Origin: Rathayibacter sp. SW19
GTDB lineage: Bacteria > Actinomycetota > Actinomycetes > Actinomycetales > Microbacteriaceae
Length of the DNA: 64,000 bases
Reading direction: 5' to 3'
Assembly: GCF_030866825.1 (NCBI RefSeq)
Contig: NZ_CP133020.1
Coordinates: 992,001-1,056,000 of the forward strand
Of the stretch, positions 16,733 to 25,519 are shown in pieces. Position 1 is the stretch's first letter; every line of letters starts with the position of its first letter. Position numbers and translations under genes: made by a program. The notes under the pieces are model-generated. The model was not told where the DNA came from and made no database searches. It was given only the letters and a program-made list of their open reading frames with translations.

Positions 16733-16789
16733 GAGGTTCGACCGGGCCGAGTGCCCGGATACCCCTGCCCCATGAGGCAAAGGAGCATC

Positions 16790-18136
16790 ATGAAGAAACG
16801 CATCATCGCTGTCGTCGCGGTCGGTATGGTCGCAGCCGCGACGCTGACCGGCTGCTCATCCGGCAGCAGCGGCGGCGACAGCAAGACGATCTCGATCGCC
16901 TATGAGTCATACGGCGGCAAGCAGATGCAGAACTACATGGCCCGCATCGCCACGCAGTTCGACAAGAAGTACCCGGGCTACACGGCCAAGCTCGTTCCCA
17001 TCGAAGCCGCTGAGAACGACTACTACACCAAGCTCGCGCTGATGAACAAGTCGGCATCGACCGCCCCTGACGTTCTCTACGAGGACACGTTCCTCATCAA
17101 GTCCGATGCGGCAGCAGGCTACCTTGCGCCGCTCGACAGCAATGTGAAGAAGTGGAGCGACTGGTCGCAGTTCCCGGCCAACTCACGCCAGGCGGGGCAG
17201 GGCGCCGACGGCAAGCTCTATGGTATCCCCATGGGCACCGACACGCGCGCGCTCTGGTACAACAAGACCGTTCTGCAGAAGGCCGGTGTCTCGCTGCCGT
17301 GGCAGCCGAAGACGTGGAATGACATCATCGACACTGCAAAGAAGATCAAAGCCGCCGAGCCCGGCGTGATCCCACTCAACGTTTACTCCGGTAAGGGTAC
17401 CGGCGAGGGGTCCACCATGCAGGGCTTCGAGATGCTGCTCTACGGCACGCAGAACCAGTTGACCACGAGCGACGGCAAGTGGGTCGCCGGGTCACCAGGG
17501 TTCAAGGTCTCGCTGCAGTTCGTCCAGGACGTCTACCAGGGAGGCGTCGGGCCGACTGCTCAGCAGGCTCTCGATCCCAACTGGTCCAACCAGACTCCCG
17601 CGTTGCTGTCGCAGAACAAACTCGGCATCAGTCTCGACGGTTCGTGGGTCTCGAGCAGCTGGGGGCCATCCGGTGTCGCGCCGTGGACCGACTGGAACTC
17701 GGTGATGGGCCAGGCCAAGATGCCGACGCAAGACGGCGCCGCACCTGGCGCGACGAGCATGTCAGGTGGGTGGACGCTCGCGATGGGGTCGAAGTCGAAG
17801 AACCCGACGGCAGCGTGGAACTTCATCTCGCTTGCGCTCAACAAGGACAACTCGCTGTTCTACGCCACCAGCAACCAGAACATCCCGGTGCGCACCGACG
17901 TCGCGAGCGAGCCCTCCTACGTGTCGTCCAACCCGACGAATGCGTTCTTCGCAGGGCTGGTTAAGATCACCCATTTCCGGCCTGCAACGTCGGCATACCC
18001 GACCGTGTCGAACAACATTCAAGTGGCCATGGAGTCTGTGATGACAGGACAGCAGACGCCGGCGGCCGCACAGAAGGTGTACGACCAGGCGTTGCCGCAG
18101 GCCGTCGGCGGCTCGAAGAACGTGGTTACGAAGTAG
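16790..18136 (+). CDS. Sugar ABC transporter, substrate-binding lipoprotein (CUT1 family)
   Basis: This 448-residue extracytoplasmic binding protein has a charged n-region (MKKR), a hydrophobic stretch and lipobox LTGC with the lipidated cysteine at residue 22. The mature part resembles family 1 carbohydrate-binding proteins (MalE/MsmE type), e.g. GIPMGTDTRALWYNKTVLQKAG and SGGWTLAMGSKSKNPTAAWNFI. It captures oligosaccharide for the two permeases that follow. The ATG at 16790 has AAAGGAG upstream. Its placement beside an alpha-mannosidase suggests a mannose-containing ligand. It is first in the operon controlled by the promoter at 16701-16732. Confidence 0.93.
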   Translation: MKKRIIAVVAVGMVAAATLTGCSSGSSGGDSKTISIAYESYGGKQMQNYMARIATQFDKKYPGYTAKLVPIEAAENDYYTKLALMNKSASTAPDVLYEDTFLIKSDAAAGYLAPLDSNVKKWSDWSQFPANSRQAGQGADGKLYGIPMGTDTRALWYNKTVLQKAGVSLPWQPKTWNDIIDTAKKIKAAEPGVIPLNVYSGKGTGEGSTMQGFEMLLYGTQNQLTTSDGKWVAGSPGFKVSLQFVQDVYQGGVGPTAQQALDPNWSNQTPALLSQNKLGISLDGSWVSSSWGPSGVAPWTDWNSVMGQAKMPTQDGAAPGATSMSGGWTLAMGSKSKNPTAAWNFISLALNKDNSLFYATSNQNIPVRTDVASEPSYVSSNPTNAFFAGLVKITHFRPATSAYPTVSNNIQVAMESVMTGQQTPAAAQKVYDQALPQAVGGSKNVVTK

Positions 18137-18146
18137 GCGCACGACC

Positions 18147-19091
18147 ATGACGTCGCTCACGCATACCGCAGAGGCGACGGGCGCTCCCGGGCGGGGAGGG
18201 GCTTCCCCTTCCCGCCCGCACCACGCTCGACGTGCTTTGCTGCGGTCCATACCGCTGATTCCAGCCATGGTGCTGGTCGCGATCTTCCTGCTCGGGCCGG
18301 TGATCGACGCGTTCTACGGCTCGTTCACCAACATGGCCCTCACGGGCGCCGCGGCACAGAACTCCGAGTTCATCGGATTTCAGAACTACATCCAACTGTT
18401 CCAGAACCCAGACTTCTGGAAGTCAGTCTGGCTGACCGTCCTGTTCGTCGTCGGTAGCGCGATCATCGGCCAGAACGTGCTTGGCTTGGCACTCGCCATG
18501 CTCATGCGTTCAGGCAGCAAGATGCTGAGCGGTGTTGTGGGCACACTTGTGGTGACGTCATGGGTGCTCCCCGAGGTCGTGGGCGCATTCTGCGCGTATG
18601 CATTCTTCAGCGGGAGCGGCACTCTCAACGAGATTCTCGCGATTGTCGGAATCAAAGGCACCGACTGGCTTTACGTCGTGCCCATGGTTTCCGTCATCTT
18701 GGCAAACATCTGGCGCGGGACGGCGTTCTCGATGATGGTTTACTCTGCCGCGATCACCGAGGTGCCCGAGGAGATCACCGAATCGGCGGAGCTCGACGGG
18801 GCGAGCGGCTGGAAGCGCCTCATCTACATCACCCTCCCGATGATCCGGCGCAGTATCTCTACCAACCTGATGCTCACCACGCTGCAGACACTGAGCGTCT
18901 TCGGGCTGATCTACATCATGACGGCCGGCGGACCTGGCACGTCAAGCTCGACACTCCCCGTGCTGGCGTACCAGGAGGCGTTCAAGTTCTCACAACTGGG
19001 CTTGGGCACAGCGATCGCCGTGGTGATGCTCATCATCGGTGCAGTGTTCTCGATTATTTACATCAAAGCGCTCAAGCCGGAGGTCGACTGA
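18147..19091 (+). CDS. Sugar ABC transporter permease (MalF-like)
   Basis: This 314-residue inner-membrane permease has a proline/arginine-rich cytoplasmic N-terminus (about 35 residues) followed by six helices. The EAA coupling motif reads EITESAELDGASGWKRLIYITLPMI. It forms the channel with the next gene product. The gene starts 10 bp after the binding-protein stop and ends 1 bp before the next start codon. Confidence 0.93.
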   Translation: MTSLTHTAEATGAPGRGGASPSRPHHARRALLRSIPLIPAMVLVAIFLLGPVIDAFYGSFTNMALTGAAAQNSEFIGFQNYIQLFQNPDFWKSVWLTVLFVVGSAIIGQNVLGLALAMLMRSGSKMLSGVVGTLVVTSWVLPEVVGAFCAYAFFSGSGTLNEILAIVGIKGTDWLYVVPMVSVILANIWRGTAFSMMVYSAAITEVPEEITESAELDGASGWKRLIYITLPMIRRSISTNLMLTTLQTLSVFGLIYIMTAGGPGTSSSTLPVLAYQEAFKFSQLGLGTAIAVVMLIIGAVFSIIYIKALKPEVD

Positions 19092-19092
19092 C

Positions 19093-19929
19093 ATGAAACT
19101 CACTTCGCCCTCGGGCCGCGGCCTTAAGATCGTCTCGAACACGGTCCTGGTGGTCATCGGACTCTGCTTCCTGGTCCCATTGTTGTGGCTGCTGGTGGCG
19201 TCTTTCGATGGGACCGCGAATCTGACTCTGAAACTGCCGGCTCCGTTGACCATCGACAACTACACATCGGTGATGACCCCGGATCTGGCCTTCATACCGT
19301 TGTGGAACAGCCTCATCATCTCGTTCGGCTGCGCGATTGTGACGGTGCTTGTCGCGATCCTGGCCGCCTATCCGCTTTCGCGATACCGGATGCGGATCAA
19401 CAAGCCGTTCATGTACGGAATCCTCTTCGGCACCGGCCTCCCGATCACCGCGATGATGGTGCCGGTGTACACGCTCTTCGTCTCGCTCAACCTCTTGGAC
19501 TCCGTGTCGGGAACGGTGCTCTTCATGGCGGCGACCAGCCTGCCCATGGCGATCTGGATGATGAAGAACTTCATGGACTCTGTGCCGATCACTCTGGAGG
19601 AGGCGGCATGGATGGATGGCTCTTCGATGATGTCCACGCTCACCCGCATCGTCGTTCCGCTCATGCGGCCCGGCCTGGCGGTGGTATTCATCTTCGTGTT
19701 CGTGCAAGCCTGGGGCAACTTCTTCATTCCGTTCGTGCTGCTGCTGAGCCCGAACAACATGCCTGCCTCAGTCAGCATTTTCCAGTTCTTCGGTCAGTAC
19801 GGCGCCGTCGCGTACGGCAAGCTCGCCGCGTTCTCGCTGATCTACTCGGTGCCCGTGCTGGGGTTGTACGTCATAACCTCTCGGTTCCTCGGCGGCAGTT
19901 CGGCTTTGGCCGGCGCCGTCAAGGGCTGA
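19093..19929 (+). CDS. Sugar ABC transporter permease (MalG-like)
   Basis: This 278-residue second CUT1 permease has six helices and the EAA motif EEAAWMDGSSMMSTLTRIVVPL. The ATG at 19093 follows the previous stop by one base. No ATP-binding subunit is encoded in this operon or elsewhere in the window, so the importer must share an ATPase of the MsiK/MsmX type, which is common for actinobacterial CUT1 systems. Confidence 0.92.
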   Translation: MKLTSPSGRGLKIVSNTVLVVIGLCFLVPLLWLLVASFDGTANLTLKLPAPLTIDNYTSVMTPDLAFIPLWNSLIISFGCAIVTVLVAILAAYPLSRYRMRINKPFMYGILFGTGLPITAMMVPVYTLFVSLNLLDSVSGTVLFMAATSLPMAIWMMKNFMDSVPITLEEAAWMDGSSMMSTLTRIVVPLMRPGLAVVFIFVFVQAWGNFFIPFVLLLSPNNMPASVSIFQFFGQYGAVAYGKLAAFSLIYSVPVLGLYVITSRFLGGSSALAGAVKG

Positions 19930-19989
19930 GCCCCGCCACTCAAGACACCAGCCGCCCTGCACCTGCACGCACTAAAAAGGAGCACCATC

Positions 19990-22900
19990 GTGCACGATGA
20001 TTCGAAACTCGTCCTCGAGCGCATCAACCGATTTCTCGGTGAACGCATCACCCCGAACGTCTATGCGGAGCGCACCCCGCTCGCGCTGACCGCGTGGGAC
20101 GTTCCCGACGAGCCGGTCCCGTTCGCCGAAGCGGTGACGCACACATTCGAGGAGTTCACGGCCGGGTCGCCGTGGAGCAAGCCGTGGGGCACGACCTGGT
20201 TCCACGTTACCGGTGGCGTTCCGGATGCCTGGCCCGAGGCTTCGGACCGCCACAGGCGCGAGGTCGTGATCGATCTGGGCTTCTCCGGCGACGGGCCGGG
20301 CTTCCAGGCAGAGGGTCTCGTGTTCGCGCCGGATGGCACCACGATCAAGGCCGTCGAGCCGTTCAACACGGCGGTCGCCATCGCGAGTGACACGGTGGAC
20401 TTCTACATCGAGGCGGCGTCGAATCCCAACATCGCTGGATCGTGGGCGTGGGGCCCCACACCGTTGGGCGATAAAGCCACGGCCGGCAGCAGCCCGATCT
20501 ACACGCTTCGCTACGTCGACGTCGCGGTGCGGGACACCATCGTTTGGGGGCTCGAACAGGACGTCAAGGCGCTGCTCGGCCTGCATGCCGAATTGCCGCC
20601 GCAATCCACCAGAGCGGCGCAGATTCTGCGCGCACTGGAGCGGATGTGCGATGGCATGGACCCGCACGACATCGCCGGCACAGCGGAAGCGGGACGGGCG
20701 ATCGTGGCCGGCGTGTTGTCGGCCGAGGCGGCCGCGGAGGCACACCACATCACTGCAGTCGGCCATGCCCACATCGACTCCGCGTGGCTGTGGCCGACAC
20801 GCGAAACCATTCGCAAGTGCGCGCGCACGTTTTCAAACGTGCTGGCCCTGATGGACGACTACCCGGACTTCAGGTTCGCGTGCTCATCGGCGCAGCAGTA
20901 TGCGTGGATCAAGCAGTTCTACCCGCAGCTGTTCGAGCGCATCCGTGTGCGAGTTGCGGAAGGGCGCTTCATTCCGGTTGGCGGCATGTGGGTCGAGTCC
21001 GACACCAACATGGTCGGCGGTGAGGCGATGGCGCGGCAGTTCGTGGCCGGGCAGGGATTCTTCGAGCGTGAGTTCGGCATCCGCTCAATCACGGGCTGGC
21101 TGCCAGACTCGTTCGGCTACACCGGCGCGCTGCCACAGATCCTCGCCGGTGCAGGCCTCGAGCAGTTCGTCACGCAGAAGATTTCGTGGAATGACACCGA
21201 CCGGTTCCCGCACCACACGTTCCTCTGGGAGGGTATCGACGGCACCCGCATGTTTACGCACTTTCCGCCGATGGATACCTACAATTCGAACCTGTCGGGC
21301 GCGGAGCTGGCGAAACAAGACCGCCAGTATGCGGAGAAGGGCGCGGCCAACTCGTCGCTTGCGCTGTTCGGCCACGGCGACGGCGGCGGCGGACCCACGC
21401 GCGAGATGATGGAAGCCGCCCACCGCACCGCGTCGCTCGAGGGCTCTCCGCGGGTGGCGGTGGACACCCCCGAATCGTTCTTCACGCGGGCGAAGGCCGA
21501 GTATGAGCATCCGCCGGTCTGGTCGGGCGAACTTTATCTCGAACTGCACCGGGGAACTTACACCTCACAGGCGCGCACCAAGCAGGGTAATCGACGCAGT
21601 GAGCACCTGCTGCGAGAGGCGGAGCTCTGGGCGACGACCGCGGCCGTGCGCACGGGTGCGGACTATCCGTATGAGGCTTTGCGTGGGGCGTGGGAGACCA
21701 CACTGCTTCAGCAGTTCCACGACATCCTGCCGGGCTCGTCGATCGCCTGGGTGCACCAAGAAGCCGAGCGCAATTATGCGGCGCTCGCCGACACAGTGGG
21801 TGAACTGATCGACGCGTCGCTGGCGCGGCTGGGGGGAGATCCGGCCGGGGATCGAGAAGCCGTCGTCGGCGGAGTGCTCGCCAACGCGTCACCGCTGCCC
21901 GTGCGCGGTGTGCCTGCACTCGGTGCAGCGCTCGCGGATGTCGATGAGCCGGTTACGGTGCGTCGTGACGGCGACGGCGTGGTGCTGGAGAACGCGCAGG
22001 CACGGTTCGTGTTGGATGCCCGCGGCCGCGTGATCTCTGCCGTCGACCTCGCGACGGGTCGTGAGGCTGTCGCACCGGGTCAATCCGCCGGGCTCGAACT
22101 CTTCCGCGATACCCCGACGCGTTGGGACGCCTGGGACATCGACGAATACTACCGTCGTCACGAGCACGACATCGAGGCGACCGACGTGCAGATCGACGAG
22201 GAATCTGGAATCGCGAGCGCACACTTCTCGGTGGGCGCTTCCAGCATTGTGCAGGAGTTCGCACTCGAGGCCGGTTCCGCAACACTCCTGGTCACAACCC
22301 GCGTCGATTGGAAGGAGCGGCAGCAACTACTCAAGTTCGCGTTCCCCGCCGACGTGCGCGCGGAACGGTCCGCAGCCGAGACGCAGTTCGGTCACGTGTA
22401 CCGCGCGACGCACGACAACACGTCATGGGATCACGCCCGCTTCGAGATCTGCGCCCACCGTTGGGTGCATGTGGGCGAGCCCGGCTTCGGTGTGGCTGTT
22501 GCGAACGACTCCACCTACGGGCACGACGTAACGCAGCAGCCTCGCCGCGGGGGCGGAACGTTTGCGCTCGTGCGGCAGTCGCTGCTGCGTGCACCGGTCT
22601 ACCCCGATCCAACCGCAGACCAGGGCGAGCACGTGATGCGCTCGTCGATCACAGTGGGTGCGGAAATATCGGATGCGATCGCCGCCGGCTACGGGCTCAA
22701 CCTCCCTTTGCGCAGGGTCGCAGCGCCGATCGAACCCCTCGTGGATATCGAAGGGGAGGGTGTGCTCGTCGAATCGGTGAAGTTGGCGGAGGATCGATCC
22801 GGGGACGTCGTCGTGCGGCTCTACGAAGCACACGGCCGGCGTGCCGAGGCAGCTGTCACGTTCCGGTTCGATGCCGTGAGCGTCGAACCGACCGACTTGC

Positions 22901-23004
22901 TTGAACGCCGGATCGAGACCGACAGCGTGACCGTGTCCGCGGCGGCCGCACACCTTTCGCTTCGCCCGTTCGAGATTGCGACGTTGCGCGTGCACCGCGG
23001 CTGA
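19990..23004 (+). CDS. Alpha-mannosidase, glycoside hydrolase family 38
   Basis: This is a 1004-residue retaining zinc-dependent alpha-mannosidase. The GH38 core shows HAHIDSAWLWPTRET (zinc ligands His and Asp), ESDTNMVGGEAMARQF, and LPDSFGYTGALPQIL, where the DSF aspartate region contains the nucleophile. HHTFLWEGIDGTRMFTHFPP lies further on. C-terminal beta-domains follow (RVDWKERQQLLKFAFP, FEICAHRWVHVGEPGFGVAVAND). There is no signal peptide, so it acts in the cytoplasm on oligosaccharides brought in by the importer. The start is GTG at 19990 with AAAGGAG upstream. It lies 60 bp after the last permease gene and is probably in the same operon. A broken paralogue lies at 24985-25287. Confidence 0.95.
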   Translation: MHDDSKLVLERINRFLGERITPNVYAERTPLALTAWDVPDEPVPFAEAVTHTFEEFTAGSPWSKPWGTTWFHVTGGVPDAWPEASDRHRREVVIDLGFSGDGPGFQAEGLVFAPDGTTIKAVEPFNTAVAIASDTVDFYIEAASNPNIAGSWAWGPTPLGDKATAGSSPIYTLRYVDVAVRDTIVWGLEQDVKALLGLHAELPPQSTRAAQILRALERMCDGMDPHDIAGTAEAGRAIVAGVLSAEAAAEAHHITAVGHAHIDSAWLWPTRETIRKCARTFSNVLALMDDYPDFRFACSSAQQYAWIKQFYPQLFERIRVRVAEGRFIPVGGMWVESDTNMVGGEAMARQFVAGQGFFEREFGIRSITGWLPDSFGYTGALPQILAGAGLEQFVTQKISWNDTDRFPHHTFLWEGIDGTRMFTHFPPMDTYNSNLSGAELAKQDRQYAEKGAANSSLALFGHGDGGGGPTREMMEAAHRTASLEGSPRVAVDTPESFFTRAKAEYEHPPVWSGELYLELHRGTYTSQARTKQGNRRSEHLLREAELWATTAAVRTGADYPYEALRGAWETTLLQQFHDILPGSSIAWVHQEAERNYAALADTVGELIDASLARLGGDPAGDREAVVGGVLANASPLPVRGVPALGAALADVDEPVTVRRDGDGVVLENAQARFVLDARGRVISAVDLATGREAVAPGQSAGLELFRDTPTRWDAWDIDEYYRRHEHDIEATDVQIDEESGIASAHFSVGASSIVQEFALEAGSATLLVTTRVDWKERQQLLKFAFPADVRAERSAAETQFGHVYRATHDNTSWDHARFEICAHRWVHVGEPGFGVAVANDSTYGHDVTQQPRRGGGTFALVRQSLLRAPVYPDPTADQGEHVMRSSITVGAEISDAIAAGYGLNLPLRRVAAPIEPLVDIEGEGVLVESVKLAEDRSGDVVVRLYEAHGRRAEAAVTFRFDAVSVEPTDLLERRIETDSVTVSAAAAHLSLRPFEIATLRVHRG

Positions 23005-23027
23005 CCGCGGACGGGTTCCGACTCGAA

Positions 23028-24746
23028 ATGAGCGGGCGCAAGCGATCCGCAGCACGGCTCCACCTCGCCAATGCGATTGCATTGGAACTCAGCGGAGGCG
23101 TCATAGCGTTTGCGGCCGCTCTCATCATGGTCATGCACCTTGCGGACACGCAACGGTCCTGGCTGTTGTTCTACGACAGTGATTCGGTCTTCCCGGCACT
23201 CGTCCACGGATCACTCGCCGTTGGCCAGCCGCAAGACTGGGCGATGTCTTCCGTCTTGTTCATCCCCGAACTCATTGTCTACCTCGGCCTCGCAGCTCTG
23301 GGGTTGTCAGTGAAAGCAACCTTCATTCTGAACGCGATCGTGAACCTGGTCGCCGTCTACGCATCGTTCCGGTTCGTTGCCGGATGCGCGATGCCTGGCC
23401 GGGCGCGCTCCTCGCGCATCGTAGGTGCGTTGCTCGCGATCGCAGGTGTGACCGTCTTCGTGCTGCTAGACAGCACAGCCAACCGCAATAGCTTGGAACT
23501 TGTCTCGTTGGTGGCAACAACGACGTATTACAGCGCCACCATCATCGGAATGATCCTGACCGTCGGACTCGTCGTGCGCATCCTTTCACCTTGTCATCGT
23601 GTCGCTGATGGTCCTTTCCCAAGCAAATCTCAGCGCATTTCATGGGTTCCAGCCGTCGTCTTGGCCCTGGTTGCCACACTGAGCATTCTGACGAATCCGC
23701 TCTACCTCGCATGGTCTGCCGTACCGGTCGCGATCGCAGTCGTCGCCGTGGGCATCCCGCGTCTCGTTTCGCGCCTGAGCGGCGTGGTCGCCCTCGGCGC
23801 AGTCGGTGCTGGCGCGATCGCTGGCCTGCTGCTTCGCGTGCCGCTGGCGCCTTGGATCACGATGAGCGGTGTGAGTTACGCGCGGCCCGATCTGTTCGGC
23901 AGGTCGCTGCTGTACTACACAAGCCTTCTGCGGATGCGGTTGGAAACCCTCCCCGGCGTGCTCTCGATCGTTTTCGTGTTCGCGCTCATAGCAGTCAACA
24001 TCGCGATATTCGTGCGGAGGCTTCGCCGCCGCGACACGGCGGGGATGCTCGTTGCCGGGCTGGGTTGGATCACGCCAGTGGTGGTGACCGCGGGCGCCAT
24101 CCTTCTCGGGACAGACGCCGCCCGCTATCTGGAACCCGTTTTCTTTGCGCCGCTGCTCGGACTTTGCGTCGTGCTTGCTGTCCTACGCCGCGAACGGGTC
24201 ATTCATCGGTCACTTCGCGGGGAGCTCCTCGATCCGAAAGGCAACGACTCGAGGCTGGTGCGCAGGAACGTCGAGACTGGTAAACCCACGGGCTCGAAAC
24301 CAGCCACGCAGCTGTTGGCGTCCGCAACCGCAGGCGTGTTGGCGGTGGGTGTCCTTGCCAGCATCATCATCGCAACTCCTCGATTGGTTGTCGAAGCAAA
24401 CCGCGTCGACTCCGATGTTCAGTGTGTCGACCAGTGGGTTACGGATTCCGGGGAGATCGGTGTCGGAGAATATTGGACGATCAGGGGCCCGAAAGCTTAC
24501 CTTCCCGATCCTTCCCAGCTCGTTCAAGTCACCAGTGCTCTCAATGCCTACCCGTGGCTGGTCAACAGGACTGACTTCGAGGCCACTCGAGCGTCATTCG
24601 TGATTGTGAGCAGAGCGGACCCACCGCTGGAAGTTCCAGCGGGACTGAGCGCGGCCGCGACACGAGTCACGCACTGCGGTCGTTATACCATCGTCGATTA
24701 TGGCCATCCGGCGCTTCCGATCGGCCCGCTGCCCAGGTCGCGGTAG
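23028..24746 (+). CDS. Polytopic membrane protein, possible GT-C-type glycosyltransferase
   Basis: This 572-residue protein has roughly eleven hydrophobic helices and a soluble C-terminal part (about residues 465-572) containing QCVDQWV and THCGRYTIVDYG. The first loop contains FYDSDSVFPAL, and a DxD-type motif in the first extracellular loop is characteristic of GT-C enzymes that use polyprenyl-linked sugars. I do not recognise a specific family. The gene begins 23 bp after the alpha-mannosidase stop on the same strand. It could build or modify a surface glycan, but it may simply be a hypothetical membrane protein. Confidence 0.6.
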   Translation: MSGRKRSAARLHLANAIALELSGGVIAFAAALIMVMHLADTQRSWLLFYDSDSVFPALVHGSLAVGQPQDWAMSSVLFIPELIVYLGLAALGLSVKATFILNAIVNLVAVYASFRFVAGCAMPGRARSSRIVGALLAIAGVTVFVLLDSTANRNSLELVSLVATTTYYSATIIGMILTVGLVVRILSPCHRVADGPFPSKSQRISWVPAVVLALVATLSILTNPLYLAWSAVPVAIAVVAVGIPRLVSRLSGVVALGAVGAGAIAGLLLRVPLAPWITMSGVSYARPDLFGRSLLYYTSLLRMRLETLPGVLSIVFVFALIAVNIAIFVRRLRRRDTAGMLVAGLGWITPVVVTAGAILLGTDAARYLEPVFFAPLLGLCVVLAVLRRERVIHRSLRGELLDPKGNDSRLVRRNVETGKPTGSKPATQLLASATAGVLAVGVLASIIIATPRLVVEANRVDSDVQCVDQWVTDSGEIGVGEYWTIRGPKAYLPDPSQLVQVTSALNAYPWLVNRTDFEATRASFVIVSRADPPLEVPAGLSAAATRVTHCGRYTIVDYGHPALPIGPLPRSR

Positions 24747-24984
24747 GTGAACACCGCGTTGCGGAGATCAGCGATTTGTTTCTTGGCGCACAGATGCTCG
24801 TCGCGTCGACGGGCTAGATTCAGAATGACTGGTCGTTGAGTCGTTGACCTGTGCGTCGCTGCGTCAGCCCAGCTCGGCTGCAGACGCGCCGGCGCATGGG
24901 GATATGCGCCGAATCCTATGTTTCACGCGTTACTTCCCGGTGATCGCGTTGCCGCCCTGCGGGTCGACCGGTCGTTCGCCTCGT

Positions 24985-25287
24985 CGACGCCCAGCCGGTC
25001 GATCATCAGGCCGGAATTCGCGCTCGTGGCCGGCGGTGCGAACCTCAAGATCACCACCACCCGTGTCGATTGGCACGAGCGGCAGAAACTGCTGAAGCTC
25101 GCATTCCCGGTCGACGTGCATGCAGACAAGGTGGTGTCGGAGATCCAGTTCGGGCATATCTCACGACCTGTGGCGGAGAACTGTGGCTGAGAACATGTCC
25201 TGGAGCTTCGCCCGGTTCGAAACCAGCGCGAACCGGTGGGTGCACGTCGGCGAGGCCCGCTTCGGATTGGCGATTGACACCACGTAA
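24985..25287 (+). pseudogene. GH38 alpha-mannosidase fragment (decayed paralogue)
   Basis: One frame reads EFALVAGGANLKITTTRVDW, then HERQKLLKLAFPVDVHADKV and SEIQFGHISRP, ending at a stop near 25190. The adjacent frame continues MSWSFARFETSANRWVHVGE and ARFGLAIDTT, ending about 25287. Together these align with the C-terminal beta-domain of the GH38 enzyme upstream (TTRVDWKERQQLLKFAFP ... ARFEICAHRWVHVGEPGFGVAV). The differences show a separate, diverged copy rather than a recent duplication. No catalytic domain remains and the frame is broken, so it is non-functional. Confidence 0.75.
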
Positions 25288-25449
25288 AGCGCGCTTCGTG
25301 CGCCACAAACGGCATGCGGGCCGCGCGGGGGTGATGGATGAACCGTGGTCAGGGTGCGCAGATCGTTCTGAACAAGTGAGCCGTTTGCGCACACGGGTTG
25401 GCAGGCTGCCGGCAAAAGCGATGCCGGTGAACCGTCGGTAGCGATTTGC

Positions 25450-25483
25450 CTTATCTGCACTTAAGCTCATAAGTGCAGATAAG
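25450..25483. promoter_or_regulatory. Long perfect inverted repeat upstream of the Fic gene
   Basis: CTTATCTGCACTTA and TAAGTGCAGATAAG form perfect 14-bp arms around a 6-nt centre (AGCTCA). The element lies 37 bp before the Fic start. It is AT-rich in a GC-rich setting and lacks a downstream T-run. An operator for a dimeric DNA-binding protein fits better than a terminator, and the Fic protein itself has a C-terminal helix-turn-helix. Confidence 0.6.
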
Positions 25484-25519
25484 CATTCGGCATGCTTGCG
25501 CTGAGGGGGTAGTCTCGCT

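Noticed and set aside
25197..25287. Short independent gene starting ATGTCCTGGAGC
   Set aside because: Its translation matches the interior of the GH38 C-terminal domain, so it is part of the pseudogene.
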